A DNA stretch of 64,000 nucleotides from Maribacter_C sp047345145 (GTDB taxonomy: Bacteria; Bacteroidota; Bacteroidia; Flavobacteriales; Flavobacteriaceae): NCBI RefSeq assembly GCF_047345145.1, contig NZ_JBLFER010000001.1, positions 1,054,001 to 1,118,000 on the forward strand. Reading direction: 5' to 3'. The notes beneath the pieces are model-generated. The model made no database searches. It was not told the origin of the DNA and was given only the letters and a program-made list of their open reading frames with translations. A program made the position numbers and the translations under genes. Positions 31,753-40,685 of this stretch are shown here, one piece after another (within the stretch, counting starts at the first letter, position 1; each line of letters begins with the position of its first letter).

Positions 31753-33195
31753 ATGGATAAATCGTTGCTTCAAAAGGCCTATTCTCCTCAAGATTTTAGA
31801 AAGCGAGGGCATATATTAATTGATCAACTCGCTGACCATTTGGATGCTCAAATTAACGAGGAGAGCACTGCAACATTAGACTGGCATATTCCTGAAGACG
31901 AGCGTGCATTCTGGAATGATTTTCTTGAAAATGGAGATGAAAACGAACTCTTCGCACAGATTCTAAAACGTACAACTTCAGTCCACAACCCCAAATGCAT
32001 TGGACATCAGGTCACCCCCACTGCCCCTATTACGGCGCTTACTGCTATGATGAGCGGTTTTTTAAACAATGGAATGGCCATCTACGAAATGGGTATGGCT
32101 CCGTCCGCCATGGAGCGTATCATCACCGATTTAGTTTGCAAAAAAATAGGATACAATTCTGATTCAAGAGGTTTTCTAACCTCAGGTGGAACCTTAGCAA
32201 ATTTGACGGCTATACTGTCCGCGAGAAAAGCAAAAGTCCAAAATGACATTTGGAACGAAGGACATGAACAGTCCTTAGGAATTATGGTCTCCGAAGAAGC
32301 GCATTATTGTGTGGATAGGGCTGCAAAGATTATGGGCTTGGGCGAGAAGGGAATTATCAAAATTCCGGCAACGGAGGACTTTAAAATGAACACTTCCACG
32401 CTAGAAAGCGAACTTGAAAAAGCAAGTGCTAATAACATAGAAGTTTTTGCGATAGTCGGAAGTGCTCCCTCAACTGCAACAGGCGTTTACGATGATTTAA
32501 CAGCTATTGCGAACTTTGCCCAAAAACACGATTTATGGTTTCATGTAGACGGTGCCCATGGAGGCGCTGCAATCTTCTCTGAAAAATATAAATATACCGT
32601 AGCGGGAATTGACCAAGCAGATTCCGTGGCAATAGATGGACATAAAATGATGATGTTACCCACCATCACTACTGCCCTACTCTTTAAAGATGGGAATCAT
32701 TCGCATGCCACTTTCAGTCAAAAAGCGGATTATCTTTTGGTACAATCCGATGATGAGGATTGGTATAACAAGGCCAAACGGACTTTTGAGTGCACCAAAA
32801 CGATGATGAGCATTCATTGGTATACGATGCTAAAGACCTACGGAGAAGGTATTTTCGATGAATATGTTACCCAATTATACGATTTGGGAAAGGCCTTTGG
32901 AAATCTTGTTCAAAATGAACCCAACTTCGAATTGGCCATTGAACCGAATTCAAATATCATTTGTTTTCGATATGTTGATGCTAATTTAAATTTGAATACC
33001 TTAAATGACTTAAATGCAAACATCCGTCAGCAATTGCTGGAAGAAGGAGAATTTTATATTGTACAAACCAAATTGAGAGGAGTACATTATTTACGATGTA
33101 CGGTGATGAATCCTTTTACTACTGAAGAACATTTTAGAGTTTTGCTAAAAAAAGTGAAAGAAAAACTAGAAGCTATTTTATCTCCAAACAATTAA
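31753..33195 (+). CDS. PLP-dependent group II amino-acid decarboxylase
   Basis: 480 aa. Typical glutamate/aromatic/diaminobutyrate decarboxylase fold: GFLTSGGTLANLTAILSARK, the PLP-stacking region VSEEAHYCVDRAAKIMGLGE, WFHVDGAHGGAAIFSEKYKY and the Schiff-base lysine in DSVAIDGHKMMMLP. Group II members decarboxylate Glu, Asp, Dab or aromatic amino acids; the substrate cannot be told by eye. Possible partners are the downstream TolB-like/SnoaL protein (6 bp) and the MFS carrier, which could export or import the amine. That link is inference. Confidence 0.9.
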   Translation: MDKSLLQKAYSPQDFRKRGHILIDQLADHLDAQINEESTATLDWHIPEDERAFWNDFLENGDENELFAQILKRTTSVHNPKCIGHQVTPTAPITALTAMMSGFLNNGMAIYEMGMAPSAMERIITDLVCKKIGYNSDSRGFLTSGGTLANLTAILSARKAKVQNDIWNEGHEQSLGIMVSEEAHYCVDRAAKIMGLGEKGIIKIPATEDFKMNTSTLESELEKASANNIEVFAIVGSAPSTATGVYDDLTAIANFAQKHDLWFHVDGAHGGAAIFSEKYKYTVAGIDQADSVAIDGHKMMMLPTITTALLFKDGNHSHATFSQKADYLLVQSDDEDWYNKAKRTFECTKTMMSIHWYTMLKTYGEGIFDEYVTQLYDLGKAFGNLVQNEPNFELAIEPNSNIICFRYVDANLNLNTLNDLNANIRQQLLEEGEFYIVQTKLRGVHYLRCTVMNPFTTEEHFRVLLKKVKEKLEAILSPNN

Positions 33196-33201
33196 GAACC
33201 T

Positions 33202-34728
33202 ATGAAAAATATACTATTTCTTGTCCTATTACTCACATGCATTCAACTTTTTGCTCAGCCCGATACTGAGGTCCATTTAGTTGATATTGAGACCATTGAT
33301 GGAAAAATACAACTATCAAACCCTAGAAATATTTCAAATAATCCGGGGTATGACAATCAGCCTTCCTTTTATGACCCAAACTCCATTTTGTTTGCCTCAA
33401 CCAGAGATGGGCAAACTGATGTTTTAAAGTTCAATATTGCAGAAGGAAGCACATCAAAATGGCTTACCGACACTCCGACCGGCGGTGAATATTCACCGTT
33501 AAGAATTCCAGAGAAAAATTCGGTTTCTGCCATCCGCTTAGATATGGATGGCTTGCAACGCCTATATGAGTATAATCCTGAGGATGGTTCATCAAAGGTT
33601 ATAATCGAAGGAGCAAAAATCGGCTACCACGTCTGGTATACTCCAGAGATATTGGTGGCAACACTATTGGTTGAAAACCGAATGAATTTAATTCTTTGCC
33701 ATCTTGACGAAAATGGAAAGTATAGAACCATACAGAAAAATGTAGGGAGGTCACTGCAAAATATTCCTAATACGGAATTGGTAAGTTATATCAGTAAAGA
33801 AAATTCGGAAAGCTCAGAATTAAAATCTCTAGACCCAATAACTGGCGCGACTAAAAAAATACTAGATATTGGTAAAACTGAGGATGTTTGCTGGCTCCCA
33901 GATGGCACTTTGGTGGCAGGAATGGGTAATGCGCTTTATAAATTCCATCCAAAAAATGATGAAAACTGGAGTCTTCTGCAAAGCTTTCCAGATAAAAATA
34001 TTACTAATATTAGCCGTCTTGCCGTGAATGTAGACGCCACAAGACTGGCTTTTGTAGCGGAACCCTCACCGGCAAACATCGTTCAAAAACAGGTTGATTC
34101 GTATAATGCCGGCGACCTCGACGCCTTTGTCAACTGTTACGCAGAAGATGTGCTTGTGAGTAATTTTCCAATGGATATTCGTTATAGGGGACATGAAAAA
34201 ATGCGGGAGAATTATAGTAGTTTATCTCCTGAGAATAAAGTCTACGATGTGGAAGTAGTGAAGCGCATAACTATTGGTAATAAAGTAATTGACCAAGAAA
34301 AGGTAACCGGAAATGGAAAAATTCAGATGCAAGTCGCACTATATGAGGTTGAAAACGGAAAGATTTCAAGCATGAGGTTCATTTTTGATGATAGTACCGT
34401 TTCAAATCCTGAACCTATAGTTCAGACCCAAATGGACGCATATAATGCCCGAGACATTGATGCATTTTTAGAAACATACACTACGAATGTAGAAGTTTAT
34501 AATTTTCCCCATGAAGCCCAATACACCGGAAAGGGAAAAATGAGAGAAGGCTATTCGAAATTTTTTGAGTCCACTCCAGACCTCAATTACATTGTCAAAA
34601 ATCGAATTAGTATCGCCGACTATGTAATTGATGAAGAGTATATTACGGCAAATGGAGGTAATTTTAGCGCTGTAGCTATCTACAAGGTAGAAGACGGTAA
34701 GATTGCAAAAGTTACTTTTATACAGTAG
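33202..34728 (+). CDS. Exported TolB-like propeller fused to two SnoaL/NTF2-like domains
   Basis: 508 aa with a signal peptide (MKNILFLVLLLTCIQLFAQ). Residues about 25-290 form a WD40-like/PD40 propeller (NNPGYDNQPSFYDPNSILFA, STRDGQTDVL, GEYSPLRIPE). Two tandem cystatin-like NTF2/SnoaL domains follow: QKQVDSYNAGDLDAFVNCYA at about 295 and QTQMDAYNARDIDAFLETYT at about 411. They are similar to each other (DxDAF...Y..D/N V...NFP), pointing to internal duplication. The combination is unusual. It is coupled to the decarboxylase (6 bp) and to the MFS gene, which starts immediately after its stop. Confidence 0.8.
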   Translation: MKNILFLVLLLTCIQLFAQPDTEVHLVDIETIDGKIQLSNPRNISNNPGYDNQPSFYDPNSILFASTRDGQTDVLKFNIAEGSTSKWLTDTPTGGEYSPLRIPEKNSVSAIRLDMDGLQRLYEYNPEDGSSKVIIEGAKIGYHVWYTPEILVATLLVENRMNLILCHLDENGKYRTIQKNVGRSLQNIPNTELVSYISKENSESSELKSLDPITGATKKILDIGKTEDVCWLPDGTLVAGMGNALYKFHPKNDENWSLLQSFPDKNITNISRLAVNVDATRLAFVAEPSPANIVQKQVDSYNAGDLDAFVNCYAEDVLVSNFPMDIRYRGHEKMRENYSSLSPENKVYDVEVVKRITIGNKVIDQEKVTGNGKIQMQVALYEVENGKISSMRFIFDDSTVSNPEPIVQTQMDAYNARDIDAFLETYTTNVEVYNFPHEAQYTGKGKMREGYSKFFESTPDLNYIVKNRISIADYVIDEEYITANGGNFSAVAIYKVEDGKIAKVTFIQ

Positions 34729-35898
34729 GTGCTTTTGAAACCCAAAGCACATATTCTTCCGATAATCATTCTTTCACAGTTTGCCTGTACCTCTTTATGG
34801 TTTGCCGGCAACGCTATTGTAGACGAACTAACCATTAAGACAGGACTTGGCTCTGAAATCATTGGTTATGTCTTGTCCTCAGTACAATTTGGTTTTATCA
34901 CAGGAACTTTAGTTTTTGCTGTCCTGATGATTGCAGATCGATTTTCTCCATCTCGAGTTTTTATGGTTTGCGCCTTGCTTGCTGCAGCTTGCAATTTGAT
35001 TTTATTATCCGAAGAAATCTCAAAATGGACTTTACTCTCCGCGCGTTTTGGCACTGGTTTTTTCTTGGCAGGGATTTATCCCGTAGGAATGAAAATCGCA
35101 GCCGATTACTATGAGAAAGGATTAGGAAAAGCACTTGGGTTTTTAGTTGGGGCTTTAGTTTTCGGAACCGCACTACCCTACTTGGTTAGTGATACAGACT
35201 TTGGAAGCAATCCGGATGCAGTTGTAAAAACGGTATCGCTACTATCCGTTTTAGGGGGAGTTTTACTTTGGATGTTCGTCCCCAATGGTCCTTTCCGGAA
35301 ACCGAGTACCAAACTACAGTTAAACGCTGGTTCCAAACTTTTCAAAATCTCAGGATATAGAAAAGCTGCTTTCGGATATTTCGGTCATATGTGGGAACTC
35401 TATGCCTTTTGGGCATTTACACCATTGGCAATTCAAACCTTTAATCTCCTGAATTCAGAAACACTTTCAATCCCCTTGTGGACGGGCATAATCATTTTCT
35501 TAGGGGGATTATCATGCAGTATTGGAGGACTTATCGCTCAAAAAACAGGAAGTCACAAAGTTGCCTCCAGAGCCCTTGCCTTGTCAGGATTATTATGTCT
35601 TCTTTCACCCCTACTTTTCCAAATACCAACCCCACTATTTTTATTGGGATGGTGCTTGTGGGGAATGGCCGTTACAGCAGATTCGCCTCAGTTTTCTAAT
35701 TTGGTAGCAAGCTCAATTCCGACTGAATTAAAAGGAACTGGTTTGACATTGGTCAATTGTATCGGTTTTGCGATAAGCATTGTTAGTATTCAATTGCTGT
35801 CTTATCTATCAGAAAGTATCAATCCGAAACACTTGTTTTTAATCCTCGCAATAGGACCTTTACTTGGCTTAGTCAGTCTTGGAAGGAAATCTTCTTAG
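34729..35898 (+). CDS. Major facilitator superfamily transporter
   Basis: 389 aa, GTG start directly after the stop of the upstream gene. Twelve hydrophobic segments. MFS features include the loop after TM2 (MIADRFSPSRVFMVCALLAA, a D-R-x-S/G motif A variant), ARFGTGFFLAGIYPVGMKIA and ADYYEKGLGKALGFLVGALV. N-terminal FACTSLWFAGNAIVDEL is seen in a group of MFS carriers annotated as drug or nitrate/nitrite-like transporters. Substrate unknown. The operon position suggests it handles the product or substrate of the decarboxylase. Confidence 0.88.
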   Translation: MLLKPKAHILPIIILSQFACTSLWFAGNAIVDELTIKTGLGSEIIGYVLSSVQFGFITGTLVFAVLMIADRFSPSRVFMVCALLAAACNLILLSEEISKWTLLSARFGTGFFLAGIYPVGMKIAADYYEKGLGKALGFLVGALVFGTALPYLVSDTDFGSNPDAVVKTVSLLSVLGGVLLWMFVPNGPFRKPSTKLQLNAGSKLFKISGYRKAAFGYFGHMWELYAFWAFTPLAIQTFNLLNSETLSIPLWTGIIIFLGGLSCSIGGLIAQKTGSHKVASRALALSGLLCLLSPLLFQIPTPLFLLGWCLWGMAVTADSPQFSNLVASSIPTELKGTGLTLVNCIGFAISIVSIQLLSYLSESINPKHLFLILAIGPLLGLVSLGRKSS

Positions 35899-35960
35899 AA
35901 ACCGTTTTAATGGTTAAACTCAAAGAATTACCGTATTTTAGAACGGACAAAATATGTATC

Positions 35961-37292
35961 ATGAAAAAAATTCTTTTACTATCAATTTTACTGGTTTCGA
36001 CCTATTCATTTTCTCAAACCGACCAACGTATTTATGACATTATCGATGCGATTTCCGCAGAGCGTATTGAAAAGGATGTCACTACCCTTGCGAACTTTGG
36101 CACCAGACACACTTTAAGTGATACGGTCTCGACCACACGCGGTATAGGCGCTGCAAGACGATGGATTAAAAGTGAATTCGATAAAATTTCATCAGATTGC
36201 AATAATTGCTTAGATGTTTCCTTCCAAAGAGACTTGGTGGAAAAGGGAAGAAATAATCGCATCGTCAATGATGTGTATATCGTAAATGTGGTAGCGGTTC
36301 AAAGGGGAACAAAATATCCAAATCGATACATTATTATGAGTGGGGATATTGATTCTCGCGTAAGTGACCCGACCAATTTTACAGATGATTCACCAGGCGC
36401 AAATGATAATGCCAGTGGAATGGCAGGAACCATTGAAGCAGCCAGAGTACTATCCAAATACAAATTTGAAAGCAGCATCATTTATTTGGGACTTTCTGGG
36501 GAGGAGCAAGGTTTATTCGGTGGACAAGGATTGGTAAAACAAATGAAAGCAAACGGTTGGGAAATCACCGGAATTTTTAATAATGACATGATAGGAAACA
36601 TCACAGGTGTAGATGGCGTTATTAGCAATCGCGATTTTAGAATTTTCTCAGAACCGGTTCCCGCCACAGAAACAGAAAAACAAAGAAGAGCAAGACGTTT
36701 TTATGGTGGAGAAGTTGATGGCGTTTCGCGTCAACTCGCCCGTTACGTGCATAAAACAACCAAAACCTATATGCCCGAAATGAACCCCATGATGATTTAT
36801 CGTTTGGATAGATTTGGTCGTGGTGGTCACCACCGTCCGTTTAATGATGCAGGCTACGCAGGTATTCGTATTATGGAGGCTCACGAAAACTATACCCAAC
36901 AACACCAGGATATTCGCACCGAAAACGGAATCAATTACGGCGATGTTTTGGAGCATGTAAACTTTGATTACGCGAAAAAGTTGACTGCTGTTAATGCAAT
37001 AAATATGGCATCACTAGCTTGGGCTCCAGCCGCTCCAGCAAAAGTTGAAATCGGAGGAATAGTCGAACCATCAGCTAAGTTTAAATGGAGCAAAGTAGAT
37101 GGCGCTGTAGGGTATAAAATCTATTGGAGAGATACCACTTCGCCAACTTGGGACAATAGCCGATTTGTTGGTGATGTATCTGAATACGCCTTAGATGGAA
37201 TCGTTATTGATAATTTCTTTTTCGGAGTTTCAGCTGTGGGGAAAGATGGATTTGAAAGTCCTGTAGTTTTTCCAAATGCTGTTTTTCGATGA
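35961..37292 (+). CDS. Exported M28-family zinc peptidase with C-terminal Fn3-like domain
   Basis: About 443 aa from the ATG at 35961, which begins a clean signal peptide (MKKILLLSILLVSTYSFSQ); an in-frame ATG at 35910 would add an unlikely basic leader. Metal ligands of M28 are visible as PGANDNASGMAG (Asp), LGLSGEEQGLFGG (Glu-Glu), FNNDMIGNI (Asp) and IRIMEAHENY (His). The first ligand, normally His in AHxD, is replaced: YIIMSGDIDSR. C-terminal about 90 residues (APAKVEIGGIVEPSAKFKWS) look like an Fn3-type domain. It probably trims peptides outside the cytoplasm; another peptidase, M1, follows. Confidence 0.85.
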   Translation: MKKILLLSILLVSTYSFSQTDQRIYDIIDAISAERIEKDVTTLANFGTRHTLSDTVSTTRGIGAARRWIKSEFDKISSDCNNCLDVSFQRDLVEKGRNNRIVNDVYIVNVVAVQRGTKYPNRYIIMSGDIDSRVSDPTNFTDDSPGANDNASGMAGTIEAARVLSKYKFESSIIYLGLSGEEQGLFGGQGLVKQMKANGWEITGIFNNDMIGNITGVDGVISNRDFRIFSEPVPATETEKQRRARRFYGGEVDGVSRQLARYVHKTTKTYMPEMNPMMIYRLDRFGRGGHHRPFNDAGYAGIRIMEAHENYTQQHQDIRTENGINYGDVLEHVNFDYAKKLTAVNAINMASLAWAPAAPAKVEIGGIVEPSAKFKWSKVDGAVGYKIYWRDTTSPTWDNSRFVGDVSEYALDGIVIDNFFFGVSAVGKDGFESPVVFPNAVFR

Positions 37293-37310
37293 AAAACAAA
37301 TACCAACTCT

Positions 37311-37380
37311 TAAAGTCCAAATTCCAAAATCCTATATTGGAATTTGGTGCTTGCTATTTGGAATTTTAAATTTTTGACTT
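37311..37380. repeat. Heptamer-periodic inverted repeat between the peptidase genes
   Basis: AAAGTCC-AAATTCC-AAAATCC at 37312-37332, then an exact inverted pair CCAAATTCCAA (37317-37327) / TTGGAATTTGG (37337-37347), and a further TTTGGAATTTTAAA toward TTTTTGACTT. The 7-bp period matches that of the repeats at 12303 and around the four-helix-bundle gene. Confidence 0.7.
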
Positions 37381-37396
37381 ACTTGAAATTATTATC

Positions 37397-39007
37397 ATGA
37401 AGAACACATTATTAATTCTATTACTAACATTTACCACTACAATATTCAGTCAAAAATTTACGGAACAAGACACCCTGCGGGGAAGCATCACTCCCGAACG
37501 TGCTTGGTGGGATTTGAACTATTATCATCTCGATATCGAGGTAAAACCTGATGAGAAATATATTTCGGGAAGCAATACCATTCGTTACAAGGTTTTAGAG
37601 AAACAAGATGTCTTACAAGTTGATTTGCAACCACCGTTGAAAATTAAAAAAGTTACACAAGACGGAAAAGAGTTGGAAGTCAAGTCTAATGGAAATGCAC
37701 ATTTCATCCATCTAAAAAAAGAGCAAAGAAAAGGAGACTTCAATGAGGTCATAGTTCATTATTCAGGGAAACCAAAAGAAGCTGTTCGTGCCCCTTGGGA
37801 CGGCGGTTTTTCATGGAAGAAAGATAGCAATGGGAAACATTTTGTGGCAACCTCTTGTCAAGGTTTAGGTGCAAGTGTCTGGTGGCCCAACAAGGACCAC
37901 ATGTACGACGAAGTAGACAGCATGGCTATAAGTGTGAAAGTCCCGAAAGGTTTAATGAATGTTTCAAACGGTAGGTTGCGAAAAGTTGATGAAGCCACAA
38001 ATACCTACCACTGGTTCGTGAAAAACCCTATAAATAATTACGGGGTTAATGTCAATATAGGCGATTATGTGTATTTCGGGGAAAAATTTGAAGGTGAAAA
38101 AGGAACCTTAGATATGGATTATTATGTGCTCCGTGATGATTTGGAAAAAGCAAAAGAACAGTTCAAAGATGCGCCTAAGATGATGAAAGCTTTTGAGCAC
38201 TGGTTTGGACCTTATCCTTTTTATGAGGATAGCTTTAAGTTAGTTCAAGTGCCTTATTTAGGAATGGAACACCAAAGTTCAGTGACTTATGGAAACCAAT
38301 GGCAACAAGGCTATTTAGGTCGAGACTTATCTAGCACCGGTTGGGGATTAAAATTTGATTTTATCATCATACATGAAGCGGGTCATGAATGGTTCGCCAA
38401 TAACATCACTTATAAAGATGCTGCAGATATGTGGGTACATGAAGGGTTTACCTCCTATTCTGAAAACATCTTCTTGGACTATCATTATGGAAAAGAGGCT
38501 GCTGAAGATTATGTAATTGGACTACGCCAAAACATCGTTAATGATAAACCTGTTATTGGTCCTTACGGAGTCAATCAAGAAGGTAGCAAGGACATGTATT
38601 ACAAGGGTTCAAACCTGTTACATACCATCCGTCAATTGATAAACGATGATGAAAAATGGCGGCAAATCCTTCGGGGATTAAATAAAGATTTCTACCATCA
38701 AACGGTGACAACACAAGAAATTGAAAACTATATTTCGGAGAAAGCAGGAATGGATTTTTCCAAGGTCTTTGACCAATACTTACGGACCGCTGATATTCCC
38801 GTTTTGGAATACGAATTGAGTGAGAATGTTTTAAAATATAGATATACAAATGTTATCGATGGTTTTGATATGCCATTACAGGTATTTTTAGGAGACCAAG
38901 CACATGCTCTTATTCCAAGTACGGAATGGAATACAAATAAAATAGAAGGATTACCAGAATTTAAGGTAGACCGTAACTATTACGTAAATAGCAAAAAGTT
39001 AAATTAA
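37397..39007 (+). CDS. Exported M1-family metallopeptidase (aminopeptidase N-like)
   Basis: 536 aa with a signal peptide (MKNTLLILLLTFTTTIFSQ). The N-terminal beta saddle is followed by VPYLGMEHQSSVTYG (exopeptidase loop; GMEH in place of GAMEN) and the zinc site IIHEAGHEWFANNITY (His326, Glu327, His330) with the third ligand in WVHEGFTSYSE (Glu349), spacing HExxH-x18-E. It lacks the long C-terminal ERAP-like domain of larger M1 enzymes. Together with the upstream M28 peptidase it suggests periplasmic or extracellular peptide breakdown. Confidence 0.92.
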   Translation: MKNTLLILLLTFTTTIFSQKFTEQDTLRGSITPERAWWDLNYYHLDIEVKPDEKYISGSNTIRYKVLEKQDVLQVDLQPPLKIKKVTQDGKELEVKSNGNAHFIHLKKEQRKGDFNEVIVHYSGKPKEAVRAPWDGGFSWKKDSNGKHFVATSCQGLGASVWWPNKDHMYDEVDSMAISVKVPKGLMNVSNGRLRKVDEATNTYHWFVKNPINNYGVNVNIGDYVYFGEKFEGEKGTLDMDYYVLRDDLEKAKEQFKDAPKMMKAFEHWFGPYPFYEDSFKLVQVPYLGMEHQSSVTYGNQWQQGYLGRDLSSTGWGLKFDFIIIHEAGHEWFANNITYKDAADMWVHEGFTSYSENIFLDYHYGKEAAEDYVIGLRQNIVNDKPVIGPYGVNQEGSKDMYYKGSNLLHTIRQLINDDEKWRQILRGLNKDFYHQTVTTQEIENYISEKAGMDFSKVFDQYLRTADIPVLEYELSENVLKYRYTNVIDGFDMPLQVFLGDQAHALIPSTEWNTNKIEGLPEFKVDRNYYVNSKKLN

Positions 39008-39053
39008 TTCTCTAATATTTTTTCTATTTCATAAATCGTTGTAGCACCTAACA

Positions 39054-39629
39054 ATGAAGGACTTCCAAAAGTATATTGATGAAATCAGTCCCCTTGAAAA
39101 GAAAACTTTTGCAGTGCTTCAAGAATGCTTTAGACCTGAACAACTTTATAAAAATGACTTTTTTGTAAAAGAAGGTGAACGCGCGCATCAAATCGGATTT
39201 CTTAAAAAGGGTATTTTACGAGCCTATTTTCTAAATCCTGAAGGTAAAGAGTATAATAAACAATTCTTTATTGGTCCCGCGATAATTGGGGCGTACTCCT
39301 CCCTACTAACCAAGGAACCAAATAAAATAGCCCAGCAAGCCTTATCCGATAGCGAAATTCTTGTGGCTGATTTTCAAGAGTTGGAAAAACTCTATGATAA
39401 ATTTCATGACTTGGAAAGATTGGGAAGAAAGATTGCCGAGTTTTATTTCTTAGAGAAGGAGCAAAAGGAAATTGAAATGGCTCTGCTAGATGCCGATAAA
39501 CGGTACTTGAATATGAGAGAACGTTTTCCAACAATAGAATCTATTGTTCCACAATATCATATAGCTTCTTATTTAGGTATATCTCCAACCCAATTAAGTA
39601 GGATTAGAAGAAAGTTGAGTACTTCCTAA
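39054..39629 (+). CDS. Crp/Fnr-family transcriptional regulator
   Basis: 191 aa. Residues about 15-125 form a cyclic-nucleotide-binding jelly roll (FFVKEGERAHQIGFLKKGIL, RAYFLNPEGKEYNKQFFIGP). The C-terminal helix-turn-helix is YHIASYLGISPTQLSRIRRK. It has no Fnr-type cysteines and lacks the full cAMP phosphate cassette, like most Bacteroidota members, so the ligand is unknown. It precedes a DUF1772-like membrane gene and a DUF2147 gene; regulation of these is possible but unproven. Confidence 0.88.
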   Translation: MKDFQKYIDEISPLEKKTFAVLQECFRPEQLYKNDFFVKEGERAHQIGFLKKGILRAYFLNPEGKEYNKQFFIGPAIIGAYSSLLTKEPNKIAQQALSDSEILVADFQELEKLYDKFHDLERLGRKIAEFYFLEKEQKEIEMALLDADKRYLNMRERFPTIESIVPQYHIASYLGISPTQLSRIRRKLSTS

Positions 39630-39713
39630 TTTTCTTTACATATGTAAATGTGAGCATAAAAGGAAATCTTGAAATTTGGAATCTATTTAAATTGATTTCA
39701 AATACAACATCAA

Positions 39714-40205
39714 ATGCATCATATTTTAAGATATGCTATAATTGCAGTTTACTCTATTTTTTTGGGAAGCCAGATTACCGAGGGATGTTTATTAGTTCCG
39801 TATTGGAAAACCTTATCTGCTATGAAATTTTACGAGTACTATTCCATTTTTGGCTTGAAGATTGGAAGATTTTACACAATCCTAACAGTTATTTCGGTTG
39901 TGTTAACCACGTTTATTAGTGTTTATTGTTTTTTGAAAAAGTCTCGAGCACTAAATTATTCTCTTTTATCCATGTTTTTTAGTTTTTTGGTTATTGCTCT
40001 ATTCTACGCTTATTTTAAAGATGCAAATCAACTGTTCTACGATGCAAATTTAAGTGCTACACAACTCCAATCTGAATTAGTAACCTGGGAATATCTGCAT
40101 TGGACCAGAGTATTATTCGAATTCTTATCTTTAAGCTTCTTAAGCATAACTTTTAATAATTTAAATAGCAATAGCACTAATTCACATATTCACAAAACAG
40201 TTTAA
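39714..40205 (+). CDS. DUF1772-like (anthrone-oxygenase-type) membrane protein
   Basis: 163 aa with four transmembrane segments: about 6-25 (RYAIIAVYSIFLGSQITEGC), 50-72, 80-100 and 130-148. The features GSQITEGCLLVPYWK, with Pro-Tyr-Trp after helix 1, and a late ELVTWEYLHWTRVLFEFLS (W..LHW.R) match the DUF1772 family loosely. Function unknown. It starts 84 bp after the Crp/Fnr regulator, whose target it may be. Confidence 0.6.
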   Translation: MHHILRYAIIAVYSIFLGSQITEGCLLVPYWKTLSAMKFYEYYSIFGLKIGRFYTILTVISVVLTTFISVYCFLKKSRALNYSLLSMFFSFLVIALFYAYFKDANQLFYDANLSATQLQSELVTWEYLHWTRVLFEFLSLSFLSITFNNLNSNSTNSHIHKTV

Positions 40206-40218
40206 AAATTATTGAACA

Positions 40219-40638
40219 ATGAAATATCTCTATATAATTTTCATCGCAACTTTAAGTCTTACAACCAATGGTCAAGGTATTTTAGGGCAATGGGAAACCT
40301 ATGACGATGAAACCAACCAGAAGAAAGCACTAATAGAAATCTATCAAACCAATGATAAATACTTCGCTAAAATTGTGGAGAGCTATGTTAAAGGTACAAG
40401 TGGTATCTGCGAAAAGTGTGAGGGAGCGAAAAAAGACCAACCCATAAGCGGATTGGTTATTATAGAAGACTTGCAAAAGGACGATGATGAATTTAATGGA
40501 GGTACTATTCTAGACCCCGAAAATGGAAAAACCTACAAGTGCTATTTACAGCTTGAAGAAACCAATAAATTGAAAGTAAGAGGGTATTTAGGGTTTTCAC
40601 TTCTTGGGCGTACGCAATATTGGCGTAGAAAAGAGTAA
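40219..40638 (+). CDS. DUF2147 exported protein
   Basis: 139 aa. Short signal peptide (MKYLYIIFIATLSLTTNGQ) and the DUF2147 core: GQWETYDDETNQKKALIEIY, YFAKIVESYVKG, PISGLVIIEDLQKDDDEFNG, GGTILDPENGKTYKCYLQLE and LKVRGYLGFSLLGRTQYWRR. DUF2147 proteins are small periplasmic beta-barrels of the lipocalin type; the role is unknown, with suspected involvement in envelope or metal homeostasis. A CxKC pair (CEKCEG) is unusual. It starts 13 bp after the DUF1772-like gene. Confidence 0.88.
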   Translation: MKYLYIIFIATLSLTTNGQGILGQWETYDDETNQKKALIEIYQTNDKYFAKIVESYVKGTSGICEKCEGAKKDQPISGLVIIEDLQKDDDEFNGGTILDPENGKTYKCYLQLEETNKLKVRGYLGFSLLGRTQYWRRKE

Positions 40639-40647
40639 ATTTTTAAA

Positions 40648-40678
40648 ACCCACCCCTAGGCCCTCCAAGGAGGGGAAA
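40648..40678. repeat. Half-copy of the REP-like palindrome
   Basis: ACCCACCCCTAGG followed by CCCTCC-AAGGAGGGG resembles one arm of the repeats at 3258 and 9315. It is a compact hairpin CCCTCC/GGAGGG between convergent genes and may serve as a bidirectional terminator. Confidence 0.5.
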
Positions 40679-40685
40679 TAAAAGG

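Noticed and set aside
39650..39919. 89-codon frame overlapping the DUF1772-like gene
   Set aside because: Out-of-frame shadow; the frame from 39714 gives clear membrane helices.
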